Assembly (NCBI RefSeq): GCF_002514735.1
Contig: NZ_KZ300476.1
Coordinates: 911,872 to 975,871 of the forward strand
DNA from: Sediminicola luteus
Lineage (GTDB): Bacteria > Bacteroidota > Bacteroidia > Flavobacteriales > Flavobacteriaceae
Reading direction: 5' to 3'
Length of the DNA stretch: 64,000 nt
The position numbers were made by a program, and so were the translations under genes. This document shows, piece by piece, positions 33,458 through 42,120 of this stretch; the first letter of the stretch is position 1, and each line of letters starts with the position of its first letter. Under the pieces are notes generated by a model, which searched no databases, was not told the origin of the DNA, and saw only the letters and a program-made list of their open reading frames with translations.

Positions 33458-33468
33458 CCCATAGCGAT

Positions 33469-34992
33469 TTACAAAACGGCATTAGGCCAAGGCACTGGTT
33501 TCCCCGTAGCCTTAACTACAGGCATTTGCGCCTTAACGGACTTAAGATATTCAGTAAGTTGATCAGCTAATTCTAAGGATTTATGCGGTTTTTCTAGCGC
33601 TAGATTACGAGTCTCGCCTATATCATCTTTAAGATTGAAAAGTTCCAAGTGTTGGTCTTCGTGAAAATAAATCAACTTCCAATCGCCTTTTCGGATCGCA
33701 CTATAGGCTCCTATACCCGGGCCTGTTCCGCCCCATTTATTGGGGAAATGCCAATACAACTTACGTTCATAGTCCATTCGCTGCCCCCTAAACAAGGGCG
33801 TAAAACTTTTCCCATCGAGGGTTTGGGGTGTTGCCGCAATTGATACACCGGCCACTGCCAAAAGGGTCGGATAAAAATCTTCTATGATCAAGGGTTGATC
33901 CGTTGTCGTGCCCGCCTTGATTACGGCAGGCCAGTGGGCCAACATGGGTTCGCGAATACCACCTTCATAAATAGAACCTTTACCACTGGCCAACGGTTTG
34001 TTATGGGTATGCTTTTCACCACCCCTGGCAACGGCACTTAAACCACCATTGTCGGACATAAAAAGAACTAGGGTGTTTTCATCAATCTGTTTTTCTTCCA
34101 AGAAGTCGAGCAGATCGCCCAAGCTTTTATCCATAGCTTCTACCATAGAGGCATATTTGGCCTCAATGGTATCGAGACCCTTTTCCAAATACTTTTGATA
34201 GAACCTTCGATCTTGCATTATAGGCGTATGCACCCCGTAATGGGCCATATGTAAGTAAAAGGGACTGTCTTTTTTTAAGGCATCCTCCAGGGCTATTTTG
34301 GCCTCTAGGGTCAACGCCTCCGTAAGATTGGTCTCGGTACCATGGTATGTATCCAGACCTGGTACGGCCCAAACCTTTCGTTTAGGATTGCCGTTTCCAT
34401 AATTATCCTCACCCAAATAACTTCCAGGTGCCCCGGCGGCATGCCCGGCTATATTAACCTGAAAACCCAATTTTAGTGGATCTTCGCCCGGTGTACCTAT
34501 GGCACCGAAATGGGCCTTACCACAATGAATGGTGGTATAACCGGCCTCGGCCAAGCGTTTGGGCAAAGGCTCCGCTTTTACGGAATTAGGTACACCTTCC
34601 ACGGAAACCCCGTTCACGTTCCAAAACGGGATATCCAAGGTTTTATGGTTAGTTTCCATAGGTTTTATCTCATTGGCATGTAAGGTCCAGTTGGTAACCC
34701 GGTGCCTAGCGGCGTTCATTCCCGTTAGATAACTGACCCGGCTCGGGCTGCATACGGCCGTGGCATAGGCTTGGGTAAACTTGAGTCCCGATTGGGCCAT
34801 ACGCTCCATATTCGGGGTATGATATCTTTTGTTCAAGGAGGTCTTGCTAGTAAAAAAGGGTACGGAAGTATCTTGCCAGCCCAAATCATCGACCAAAAAA
34901 ACAATAATATTAGGGCGTTCTGGTTGCTGCTGTGCCTGTGAAGATAATGGCATGGCCAAAGCACTACATACTAAAAGAAGTAATAATCGCAT
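33469..34992 (-). CDS. Secreted sulfatase (arylsulfatase family, S1)
   Basis: The 507-residue enzyme has a signal peptide (MRLLLLLVCSALAMPLSSQA). The sulfatase signature CSPSRVSYLTG has Cys81 to be turned into formylglycine and Arg85; metal ligands are in FLVDDLGWQDT (D35, D36) and VLFMSDNGGLSA. GKGSIYEGGIREPML is also typical. It should remove sulfate from sulfated sugars or similar esters. Marine relatives use many such enzymes on algal polysaccharides, but there is no polysaccharide locus here. A formylglycine-generating enzyme is not in the window. A TATCTTTA box sits about 23 bases upstream. Confidence 0.93.
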   Translation of the reverse strand: MRLLLLLVCSALAMPLSSQAQQQPERPNIIVFLVDDLGWQDTSVPFFTSKTSLNKRYHTPNMERMAQSGLKFTQAYATAVCSPSRVSYLTGMNAARHRVTNWTLHANEIKPMETNHKTLDIPFWNVNGVSVEGVPNSVKAEPLPKRLAEAGYTTIHCGKAHFGAIGTPGEDPLKLGFQVNIAGHAAGAPGSYLGEDNYGNGNPKRKVWAVPGLDTYHGTETNLTEALTLEAKIALEDALKKDSPFYLHMAHYGVHTPIMQDRRFYQKYLEKGLDTIEAKYASMVEAMDKSLGDLLDFLEEKQIDENTLVLFMSDNGGLSAVARGGEKHTHNKPLASGKGSIYEGGIREPMLAHWPAVIKAGTTTDQPLIIEDFYPTLLAVAGVSIAATPQTLDGKSFTPLFRGQRMDYERKLYWHFPNKWGGTGPGIGAYSAIRKGDWKLIYFHEDQHLELFNLKDDIGETRNLALEKPHKSLELADQLTEYLKSVKAQMPVVKATGKPVPWPNAVL

Positions 34993-35101
34993 GGTTTGTT
35001 GTGGTTTGCCCTAAAGATAGTTTAAAAGGGAATGGCCCTTATAGGTTTTAGATAAAATAGGGCCCATAGCCATAGTATCTTAGTTTGGTTCATCCCCTTT
35101 T

Positions 35102-35117
35102 ATCCCCCCGGGGGGAT
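35102..35117. repeat. Perfect 16-base palindrome
   Basis: ATCCCCCCGGGGGGAT reads the same on both strands. It lies in the 193-base gap between argS and the sulfatase gene. Its role is not known. Confidence 0.6.
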
Positions 35118-35160
35118 GGTCATATCCAACACCGAAAACCTAAACCATTTATTTATAAAT

Positions 35161-35184
35161 TCCCCCTCTGGGGGTTAGGGGGCT
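35161..35184. repeat. C/G-block repeat, family D copy 2
   Basis: TCCCCCTCTGGGGGTTAGGG plus GGCT, beginning one base past the argS stop. It matches 24427-24450 at almost every base. On the minus strand the CCCCC/GGGGG hairpin is followed by AATTTAT, so it may end the argS transcript. Confidence 0.6.
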
Positions 35185-35185
35185 C

Positions 35186-36973
35186 CTACATACGCTCTGG
35201 CACCTCAATCCCTAGAAGGGCAAAGGCATCTTTGATGACCAAACCTACTTTTTCGGCCAATTGCACCCGGAAAACCTTTACTTTCTCCTGGGTCTCACCC
35301 AAGATGGAGACATTCTGATAGAAAGAGTTGAATTCCTTAACCAAATCGTAGGTATAATTGGCGATCAAGGCCGGACTGTATTGCTCGGCGGCCATTTGTA
35401 ATACCTCAGGAAACTGCTCGATCTGTTTGATCAACTCTTTTTCCTTGGCATGGAAACCTTCGGGTAAATCGGTCAAGGCAATGGTTTGGGTATAATCGAA
35501 ATCGGCTTTTCGCAAAATAGACTGGATCCGTGCGTAGGTATACTGTATAAACGGCCCGGTATTGCCTTGAAAATCGACGGATTCCTCCGGATTGAACAGA
35601 ATGCGTTTTTTGGGATCAACCTTTAATATGTAATATTTTAAGGCCCCTAATCCAATGGTTTTGTAGAGTTCCTTTTTCTCGGCTTCGGAATAGGCATCCA
35701 ATTTGCCCAGTTCTTCGGAGATCTTTTCGGCCGTTTCGGCCATTTGCACCACTAGGTCGTCAGCATCTACCACGGTACCCTCCCTACTCTTCATTTTTCC
35801 GGAAGGCAGGTCTACCATACCATAACTTAAATGGTACAATCGTTGGGCCCAATCGAAGCCTAATTTTTTTAGGATTAAAAACAACACCTTAAAGTGGTAA
35901 TCTTGTTCGTTACCAACAGTATAGACCATTCCGGTAATATCGGGATAATCGGTTACCCGTTGAATGGCCGTACCGATATCTTGTGTCATATACACAGCGG
36001 TACCATCGGCACGTAATACGATTTTTTCATCGAGGCCTTCGTCGGTCAGGTCGCACCAAACCGAACCATCTTCTTTTTTAAAGAATACGCCTTTTTCCAG
36101 ACCTGTGTTCACAAAATCCTTACCCAACAAATAGGTATTACTCTCATAATACAGGCAATCAAAATCTACCCCTAGGTTTTTATAGGTAATATCGAATCCG
36201 TCATAAACCCACTTGTTCATGGTTTCCCAAAGCTGGACTACCCCGGAATCGCCCGCTTCCCATTTTCTAAGCATTTCTTGGGCTTCCAACAGTATGGGGG
36301 CTTCTTTTTTAGCCTTTTCGATTTCCATACCCCCGGCTACCAAAGTCTCTATCTCCGCTTTATAGGCCTTATCAAAGGCTACATAGTAGTTCCCTACCAA
36401 CTTATCGCCTTTAAGCCCTGTGGATTCAGGGGTTTCGCCCTTGCCAAAACGTTGCCAGGCCAACATGGATTTACAGATATGTATGCCCCGATCGTTTATG
36501 ATCTGGGTTTTATAGACTTTGTTACCGGCCGCTTTTAAAATCTCGGCTACCGAATACCCCAAGAGGTTGTTCCGGATATGGCCTAAATGTAAAGGCTTAT
36601 TGGTATTTGGGGAGGAATACTCCACCATTAAAGTTTGATCTGTTGGTTCTTTTTCGTAGCCAAACTGGGCCTGGCTACGGGCCCCATTGAAAAAAGAAAG
36701 GTAGTAGGCCTCAGAGACCACCAAGTTTAAAAATCCTTTGACGACATTATAACCGGAAACCTCATCGACATTTTCGGTCAAATACGCCCCGATCTGCTCC
36801 CCAATCTGTACCGGATTTCCCTTAATATGGCGCAACATTGGAAATACGACAACCGTTATATCGCCTTCGAAATCTTTACGTGTGGCCTGAAATTCTACCG
36901 AAGGCAAGGCTACTTCGAAAAGGGTATTTACCGCTTGTTTTACTTGTGCTTCCAAAAGTTGTTGCAAATCCAT
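35186..36973 (-). CDS. argS: Arginyl-tRNA synthetase
   Basis: The start at 36973 (MDLQQLLEAQ, 595 residues) is preferred; an ATG one codon before is also possible, and the longest frame begins upstream of the -7 box. The enzyme is a class I synthetase: NTNKPLHLGHIRNNLLG holds the HIGH-type motif, and SGKMKSREGTVV is the KMSKS-type loop. The DALR anticodon-binding domain fills the C-terminus to VPERM. It charges tRNA-Arg in the cytoplasm. It is transcribed alone. A TAGTTTTG promoter box lies 20 bases upstream. Confidence 0.95.
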   Translation of the reverse strand: MDLQQLLEAQVKQAVNTLFEVALPSVEFQATRKDFEGDITVVVFPMLRHIKGNPVQIGEQIGAYLTENVDEVSGYNVVKGFLNLVVSEAYYLSFFNGARSQAQFGYEKEPTDQTLMVEYSSPNTNKPLHLGHIRNNLLGYSVAEILKAAGNKVYKTQIINDRGIHICKSMLAWQRFGKGETPESTGLKGDKLVGNYYVAFDKAYKAEIETLVAGGMEIEKAKKEAPILLEAQEMLRKWEAGDSGVVQLWETMNKWVYDGFDITYKNLGVDFDCLYYESNTYLLGKDFVNTGLEKGVFFKKEDGSVWCDLTDEGLDEKIVLRADGTAVYMTQDIGTAIQRVTDYPDITGMVYTVGNEQDYHFKVLFLILKKLGFDWAQRLYHLSYGMVDLPSGKMKSREGTVVDADDLVVQMAETAEKISEELGKLDAYSEAEKKELYKTIGLGALKYYILKVDPKKRILFNPEESVDFQGNTGPFIQYTYARIQSILRKADFDYTQTIALTDLPEGFHAKEKELIKQIEQFPEVLQMAAEQYSPALIANYTYDLVKEFNSFYQNVSILGETQEKVKVFRVQLAEKVGLVIKDAFALLGIEVPERM

Positions 36974-36993
36974 CATTTCCCTATTTACGGCAG

Positions 36994-37001
36994 CAAAACT
37001 A
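36994..37001 (-). promoter_or_regulatory. Promoter -7 box of argS
   Basis: Minus-strand TAGTTTTG fits TAnnTTTG. It falls within the first codons of the longest frame, which argues for the later start at 36973/36976. Confidence 0.5.
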
Positions 37002-37098
37002 AGCATTTTCCTATGTTAAATTTTCACTTACTCCCGGTATTTTATGATTTTATAAAAATTAATTTCGTTGTTTTGTTATAACCATTAACACGACCAAC

Positions 37099-37515
37099 AT
37101 GCTGTACAATACTTCTTTTTCAGAAGCGTACGGTACACAACGGATAGATCGGGAGATTGGCCCAGCTATCCCCTTGGACCAACGCTTTACACTCGGCGAA
37201 TCGATTTCGTCTCCCTTAAAAATAGTGAGTTGCTGTGTCCGGTTTCAAAACCTGATGCTCTTCAATACTTCTAAAAAATGCCATCTAGAAATGCGGCCCC
37301 AAGGTATCTTGGTCCATTTTCAAAGTATGCAGATGTGCATGGTTTGGTGTATTCCCTTTTACAAACTCAAAATTACCCGGGCCCAATATGGTGTCTATAC
37401 CCTTAGGGCCAATGGCAGGTATATTTCCATCCATGTAGAAAAAGAAGATGCCGAGGCCTACCTAAAACGACTTTTGGAACGCAAGGCCGACAGTACTACT
37501 TCTTTTTGGGGATAG
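37099..37515 (+). CDS. Conserved unknown protein of Flavobacteriaceae
   Basis: A 138-residue soluble protein without signal peptide. I recall similar proteins (MLYNTS start, YGTQRIDREIGP, SPLKIVSCCVRFQ) in many flavobacterial genomes but no assigned function. The middle is mostly beta-strand (KKCHLEMRPQGILVHFQS), and the end is a short helix (EDAEAYLKRLLERK). Two adjacent cysteines (SCCVRFQ) stand out. It is divergent from argS. A wild guess such as a PH-like domain cannot be tested here. Confidence 0.72.
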   Translation: MLYNTSFSEAYGTQRIDREIGPAIPLDQRFTLGESISSPLKIVSCCVRFQNLMLFNTSKKCHLEMRPQGILVHFQSMQMCMVWCIPFYKLKITRAQYGVYTLRANGRYISIHVEKEDAEAYLKRLLERKADSTTSFWG

Positions 37516-37536
37516 ATTTTCGAAAAACGGATTGTG

Positions 37537-37544
37537 TAACTTTG
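37537..37544 (+). promoter_or_regulatory. Promoter -7 box of the BCCT gene
   Basis: TAACTTTG fits TAnnTTTG. It would start RNA near 37550, close to the proposed ATC start at 37569. No good -33 element is visible. Confidence 0.45.
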
Positions 37545-37568
37545 GGGGCATCCTAAAAAGTTAGACCT

Positions 37569-39047
37569 ATCAAAAAAAGGAACTACAACCCTTTACTTTG
37601 GGGAGCGACCTTAACGCTAATTGTTTTTGTGGTTACAGCCTTCGCAGCTCCCGAAACCACTTATGCGACCATTGAACATATCTCGCTGGGGGTTCGCAAT
37701 TATTTTGGCCATGCCTATCTATACTTAGGCCTGGGCTCTGTGCTTTTCCTTTTGGTTTTGGCGCTATCCCCTCTTGGTAAAAAGCGTTTGGGCAGCACCA
37801 ACGATAGGCCCGAACATTCGTTTTGGTCTTGGATTGCCATGCTTTATAGTGCCGGAATGGGCGCGGGAATCTTGCTCAGGGCCGTTCAAGAGCCCGTGTA
37901 TATGTACCAAAACCCACCTTTTGAAGCCCGAACGGATGCCCAAACCCTCGCACTCGAATTCACCTTTTATCAATGGGGCATTACAGCTTGGGCCTTTTAC
38001 GGCCTTTTCGCTTTGGTAATCGGCTATGTACTTTTCATAGATAAGGCCCCGGTTAGGTTGAGTGAAAGCCTTGCTTTGGGTACCCGCAATCCTTGGTTTA
38101 AAAATGGCATCGACATTCTAACTATACTCACAACCATTTTTGGTCTTATTGCTGCCGTGGGTTTGGGTGCGGCCCAAATTTCGGGCGGGCTCGAGCACCT
38201 TTACCAAACCGAATTACCTTCAGGGTTTATGATGGGCAGTACCACCGTATTGGTCGTATTGGCCTTTATTTCGGCCTGGCAGGGCCTGGAAAAGGGGATA
38301 AAACTTATTTCTAAAATCAATATCATATTGACACTTGGCATTTGGGTCTATGTGTTTTTCAACACCGCTATGTCCCAAACCCTTTCCCATTTTCTTACTG
38401 CCACGCTGCATTATCTAATCGATTTTATCCCCATGAGCCTGGCTTGGGACAGTTTTAATCCCGGAATCGATTTTCTAACCGACTGGACCTTTTATTATTG
38501 GGCATTTTGGTTGGCATGGGCCCCATTTACCGGCATCTTTATTGCTCGCATATCTAGGGGCCGTACCCTAAGGCAATTGCTTCTAGGTGTGCTTTTGGTG
38601 CCCTCGATCGGTACTTTTGTTTGGTTTAGCACCTTTGGCGGCCATGCTTTTGAACTTATCGAATCTTGGGGCACCTATTCTGGGGAGTTCGATAATGTAT
38701 TCAATTCCATTTTCGTTTTCTTCGAGCATTTACCCGCCTCAAGTTTTCTCAATATAATCACCCTTATCGTTTTGGTTGGTTTTTTGGTAACCTCACTCGA
38801 TTCTGCCATTTTCGTCTTGAGTATGTTTAGTGACGGCGGAAAATTAGTACCTCAAAAAAAACATCGCTTGTTTTGGGCCATGATCATTTGGGTGGCCACT
38901 TTGGCGCTTTTAGGCTTAAGCGAGGTACGGCCGGAAGGCAATGTATTGGTGTCTGTTCAAAAAATATTGATCATTACTTCATTGCCCTTTGCCTTTTTGA
39001 TGATTCCTATGGGTTATATTTTTGTAAAACGCCTCCGAAAAAAGTAA
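37569..39047 (+). CDS. BCCT family (betaine/choline/carnitine) transporter; unusual start
   Basis: The membrane protein has about 12 helices and the BCCT signature around the segment DWTFYYWAFWLAWAPFTGIF, with the following RISRGRTLRQ. The family imports betaine, choline, carnitine or similar zwitterions. The open frame has no ATG near its beginning. The first GTG (37629) would cut the first helix in half. Reading from ATC at 37569 gives IKKRNYNPLLWGATLTLIVF, a normal BCCT N-terminus, and a stop lies just upstream (37554). So the start is either ATC or a mutated ATG. The AraC-type gene starts 10 bases after the stop. Confidence 0.85.
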   Translation: MKKRNYNPLLWGATLTLIVFVVTAFAAPETTYATIEHISLGVRNYFGHAYLYLGLGSVLFLLVLALSPLGKKRLGSTNDRPEHSFWSWIAMLYSAGMGAGILLRAVQEPVYMYQNPPFEARTDAQTLALEFTFYQWGITAWAFYGLFALVIGYVLFIDKAPVRLSESLALGTRNPWFKNGIDILTILTTIFGLIAAVGLGAAQISGGLEHLYQTELPSGFMMGSTTVLVVLAFISAWQGLEKGIKLISKINIILTLGIWVYVFFNTAMSQTLSHFLTATLHYLIDFIPMSLAWDSFNPGIDFLTDWTFYYWAFWLAWAPFTGIFIARISRGRTLRQLLLGVLLVPSIGTFVWFSTFGGHAFELIESWGTYSGEFDNVFNSIFVFFEHLPASSFLNIITLIVLVGFLVTSLDSAIFVLSMFSDGGKLVPQKKHRLFWAMIIWVATLALLGLSEVRPEGNVLVSVQKILIITSLPFAFLMIPMGYIFVKRLRKK

Positions 39048-39057
39048 GTTCGCGACC

Positions 39058-40056
39058 ATGTCATCATCCCAAGACATTAATCAATTGCTATTGTTTGCCA
39101 TAAGCCTAATCGGGCCGGTATTGGCCATTTTTCTGGGGATTTATCTACTGGCCAACCCTAAAAACCGTTCGAAACGGATCATAGCCCTAGCTGGTTTCAG
39201 TTTATCCTTAGCGGCAACCCTATTGAGCTGGATTTTTTGGACCCCCTGGTTGTTTTGTATCACCATCTTTTTAGCGGCCCTATTTTGGATGGCCTTTCTA
39301 TATGGCGAAACCCTACCTAAAAAAATGAACCGCTCGTTTTGGGCCATAGCATTCAGTATGTTCACCTTAACGTTGCTAGCCTTTAAAAAAACGCCCACGG
39401 CAGCTACATTGGGCGCCAGTATTTTCTATTTGGCGGTCATGCTTTTAACCACTATTTATAAAACGAACTGGCAAAAAGCCTTAAAAAAGAACCTGGCAGA
39501 CTGGATGTTTCAATTAGGGATCGCCCAAATTTTACTCGTCTTGTACCTTATACTGTCTTTACTGGGTATCCTCACTTTTTCGGACGGGGCCGCTTTGTTA
39601 TTCTCTGCCTTGGTCTTCTTTTTTGGTGGATGGGGAATTATTCACGCCAACATCATTAACGAGTTAAAACCCAAATACCAAAACAGGGCCATTTCCATTT
39701 CCAAAATCGATAAGGGCTGGCATAACCTGGAGGATGCCATGCAACAACAAAAACTATATACCGATACCGAACTTAATGTAGAAAAAGTAGGGAAACATAT
39801 CGGCATTAGTGCAAAAGAAGTCTCGCAAATCATCAACCAAAAAACGACCCAAAACTATACGCACTATATTAACGGTTATAGGGTAGATCTGGCCAAACGA
39901 TTACTTACCGACCCGGCCTACCAACAGCTTAAAATCGCGGCTATCGCCTATGACTGTGGTTTTAACAGTACCTCGGCCTTTAATGCGGCCTTTAAAAAGG
40001 CAACCGGTACCAGCCCTTCGGCCTATAGGAACAAAATGAGGCACGATATGCCCTGA
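39058..40056 (+). CDS. AraC-type regulator with seven-helix membrane domain
   Basis: The 332-residue protein has an N-terminal membrane part with about seven helices (8-205) and a C-terminal AraC DNA-binding domain (about 225-330) with KVGKHIGISAKEVSQIINQ and the second helix-turn-helix in KIAAIAYDCGFNSTSAFNAA. It is thus a membrane-bound transcription factor, like other 7TM-AraC proteins of this phylum. It lies 10 bases after the BCCT gene and is very probably co-transcribed, so it may sense the transported solute or osmotic state. That link is inference. Confidence 0.88.
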   Translation: MSSSQDINQLLLFAISLIGPVLAIFLGIYLLANPKNRSKRIIALAGFSLSLAATLLSWIFWTPWLFCITIFLAALFWMAFLYGETLPKKMNRSFWAIAFSMFTLTLLAFKKTPTAATLGASIFYLAVMLLTTIYKTNWQKALKKNLADWMFQLGIAQILLVLYLILSLLGILTFSDGAALLFSALVFFFGGWGIIHANIINELKPKYQNRAISISKIDKGWHNLEDAMQQQKLYTDTELNVEKVGKHIGISAKEVSQIINQKTTQNYTHYINGYRVDLAKRLLTDPAYQQLKIAAIAYDCGFNSTSAFNAAFKKATGTSPSAYRNKMRHDMP

Positions 40057-40177
40057 ATCAGACTAAAATTTGCCAAACCAATACGAACTATTAAGGTTGG
40101 GTGTCTTGTTCTCCCCTAGGAAGGTTAACGATATTAATCGGCACGAATCCCTATTCATATTTTCGTTTTAAAATGCG

Positions 40178-40223
40178 CTTCGACTGCCTGCCTGTCGGCA
40201 GACACGGCGCTCAGCGTGACAAT
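40178..40223. repeat. Dispersed repeat E, copy 1
   Basis: CTTCGACTGCCTGCCTGTCG and what follows to 40215 is identical, over 38 bases, to 45904-45941. It holds a CTGCC/GGCAG hairpin. The rest of the 519-base gap between the AraC-type gene and lepB (40057-40575) has no gene I can support; a 132-codon frame there runs through this repeat. Confidence 0.75.
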
Positions 40224-40575
40224 GTTACACCACTATTTGAACAACTAACAGATATTAATACGCTATCCATTACCTTCAGGTTTCTTCATTTTAGTAGCGG
40301 AGCGTTCTCAAGGTTAACCATCGGACACTTATCATCTATTACAAACCGTCATCAATCCATCTTGGAAATCCATCAAAAATGGACTCCTATTATAGGTGCA
40401 AATCATACGAATGTCTTCAAACTAACCAACCTTTTCTTTCTCCAGTCCGTTCCGCATAAAACATTTTCAAATTTCCCAATCACCAAATTGACACCTTGAA
40501 TATTTGTTTGCCCGATTCCGGAATCTGGACAGTTTCCTATAGATTTCCTTTCATTTTTGACGGCAAAACATCGTT

Positions 40576-42120
40576 ATGCTTATAGGGTTCCTACTCCTTT
40601 TCCAACTATTTTACTTTTTATCCACTTGGAAACTTTACACCCTGTCCGGAAGGAAAATTTGGGAAGCGGCTATTCCCGTATATTCCCTTTTGGTTTTGCT
40701 GCGCCTTATCCGAAGACCTTGGTGGTGGCTCATCCTTTTGGTATTACCCGTAGTAAACCTACTGATGATTCCGGCCGTATGGATCGAAACCCTGCGTAGT
40801 TTTGGCAAAACTTCACGGACCGATGCCCTGATCTGCCTTTTAAGTCTCGGAGGCTATATCGCTTATCTAAATTATTTCGGAAAAGACCTGACCCATAGGC
40901 CCGAGCGAGACCCAAACCCCAAAAGTGCCTTGGGCGATTGGGTCAGCTCTTTGGTATTTGCCATCGTATTGGCCAGTTTGGTACACACCTATTTTATGCA
41001 GCCTTATGTAATACCCACTTCTTCTTTGGAAAAAACCTTATTGGTGGGTGATTTCGTTTTGGTGAGTAAATTCCATTTTGGTGCACGGGCCCCAATGACC
41101 CCCTTGGCCCTGCCCATGATGCACGATACCATACCACTACTAAAAATACGTTCTTATTTAAACCAACCCCAACTCCCCTATTTTCGCTTACCCGGTCTTC
41201 AACAGATAAAAAAGAACGATATCATCGTGTACAATTGGCCTGCGGATACGGTGCAACAATTCTTTACCCATACCGACCGTATCATTAAAAAACCGGTCGA
41301 CAAAAAATCAAATTACGTAAAACGTTGTGTGGCAACCCCTGGCGACACTTTAGAGATCAAGAACGGTTATGTATACATTAATGGTCGCCCATTACAACTC
41401 TCGGACAGGGCCAAACCCCAATATGCTTATTTGGCCAAAACCCGTAGAAGCTTTGGTCCAAAGGAACTGTATCGTAAATATGGCATTACAGACCGTTACT
41501 ATCCGTTACGGAACAACGGTATTTACTTTCCGGGCCTCACCGAAGTCATGGTCGCAAAAATGAAAAAAGACCCAGACATCCTTTCCCTGGAAAAGAAACT
41601 AGAACCAGCGGGGGAATTTGATCCGGGTACTTTTCCCCATCACGAAAACTTTGCCTGGAATGGTGATAATTTTGGCCCTTTGGTCATACCTAAAAAAGGG
41701 ACGACCATTCGGCTAACAAAATCCAACTTGCCCCTCTATAAACGACTGATTACCGTTTACGAAGGCAAGACCCTTGCACAAAAAGAAGGGGAAATCTTGA
41801 TCAACGACCAACCCGCCGACAGCTACACCTTTTCCCAAAATTATTATTGGGGTATGGGAGACAACCGTCATAATTCGGAAGACTCGCGAAGTTGGGGGTT
41901 TATTCCCCACGACCATATCGTTGGTAAACCCGTGTTCATTTGGTTCAGTTTCGATACCCACGCTCAAAACTTGTTCGAAAAAATACGCTGGAAACGCCTG
42001 TTTACCACCGTAGGCGGATCAGGAAAGCCCGTCTCTTATTTGTGGTGGTTTATAGGGTTATTGGCCGCAATCCGGCTAGGTCAACACCTCTGGAAAGGTC
42101 GAAAAACCACTATGCCTTAG
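40576..42120 (+). CDS. lepB: Signal peptidase I
   Basis: A 514-residue signal peptidase, long as is usual in this phylum. Residues 1-75 form extra membrane helices (LLLFQLFYFLSTWKLYTLSG, then a WWWLILLVLPVVNLL stretch). The catalytic Ser is in VIPTSSLEKTLLVGD and the catalytic Lys in SNYVKRCVATPGDTLEIKNG; MGDNRHNSEDSRSWGFIPHD is the last conserved box. An insert of about 200 residues lies between Ser/Lys boxes and that box. A final membrane helix is near the C-terminus. It removes signal peptides at the inner membrane. It converges with the CtlX-type gene and overlaps it by 11 bases. Confidence 0.93.
   Translation: MLIGFLLLFQLFYFLSTWKLYTLSGRKIWEAAIPVYSLLVLLRLIRRPWWWLILLVLPVVNLLMIPAVWIETLRSFGKTSRTDALICLLSLGGYIAYLNYFGKDLTHRPERDPNPKSALGDWVSSLVFAIVLASLVHTYFMQPYVIPTSSLEKTLLVGDFVLVSKFHFGARAPMTPLALPMMHDTIPLLKIRSYLNQPQLPYFRLPGLQQIKKNDIIVYNWPADTVQQFFTHTDRIIKKPVDKKSNYVKRCVATPGDTLEIKNGYVYINGRPLQLSDRAKPQYAYLAKTRRSFGPKELYRKYGITDRYYPLRNNGIYFPGLTEVMVAKMKKDPDILSLEKKLEPAGEFDPGTFPHHENFAWNGDNFGPLVIPKKGTTIRLTKSNLPLYKRLITVYEGKTLAQKEGEILINDQPADSYTFSQNYYWGMGDNRHNSEDSRSWGFIPHDHIVGKPVFIWFSFDTHAQNLFEKIRWKRLFTTVGGSGKPVSYLWWFIGLLAAIRLGQHLWKGRKTTMP

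Noticed and set aside
37629-39047. GTG start for the BCCT gene
   Set aside because: It would remove about 20 residues that form most of the first helix and that match the family N-terminus.
40101-40499. Open frame of 132 codons
   Set aside because: It runs through dispersed repeat E and has no family likeness; the codon pattern is not like the neighbours.
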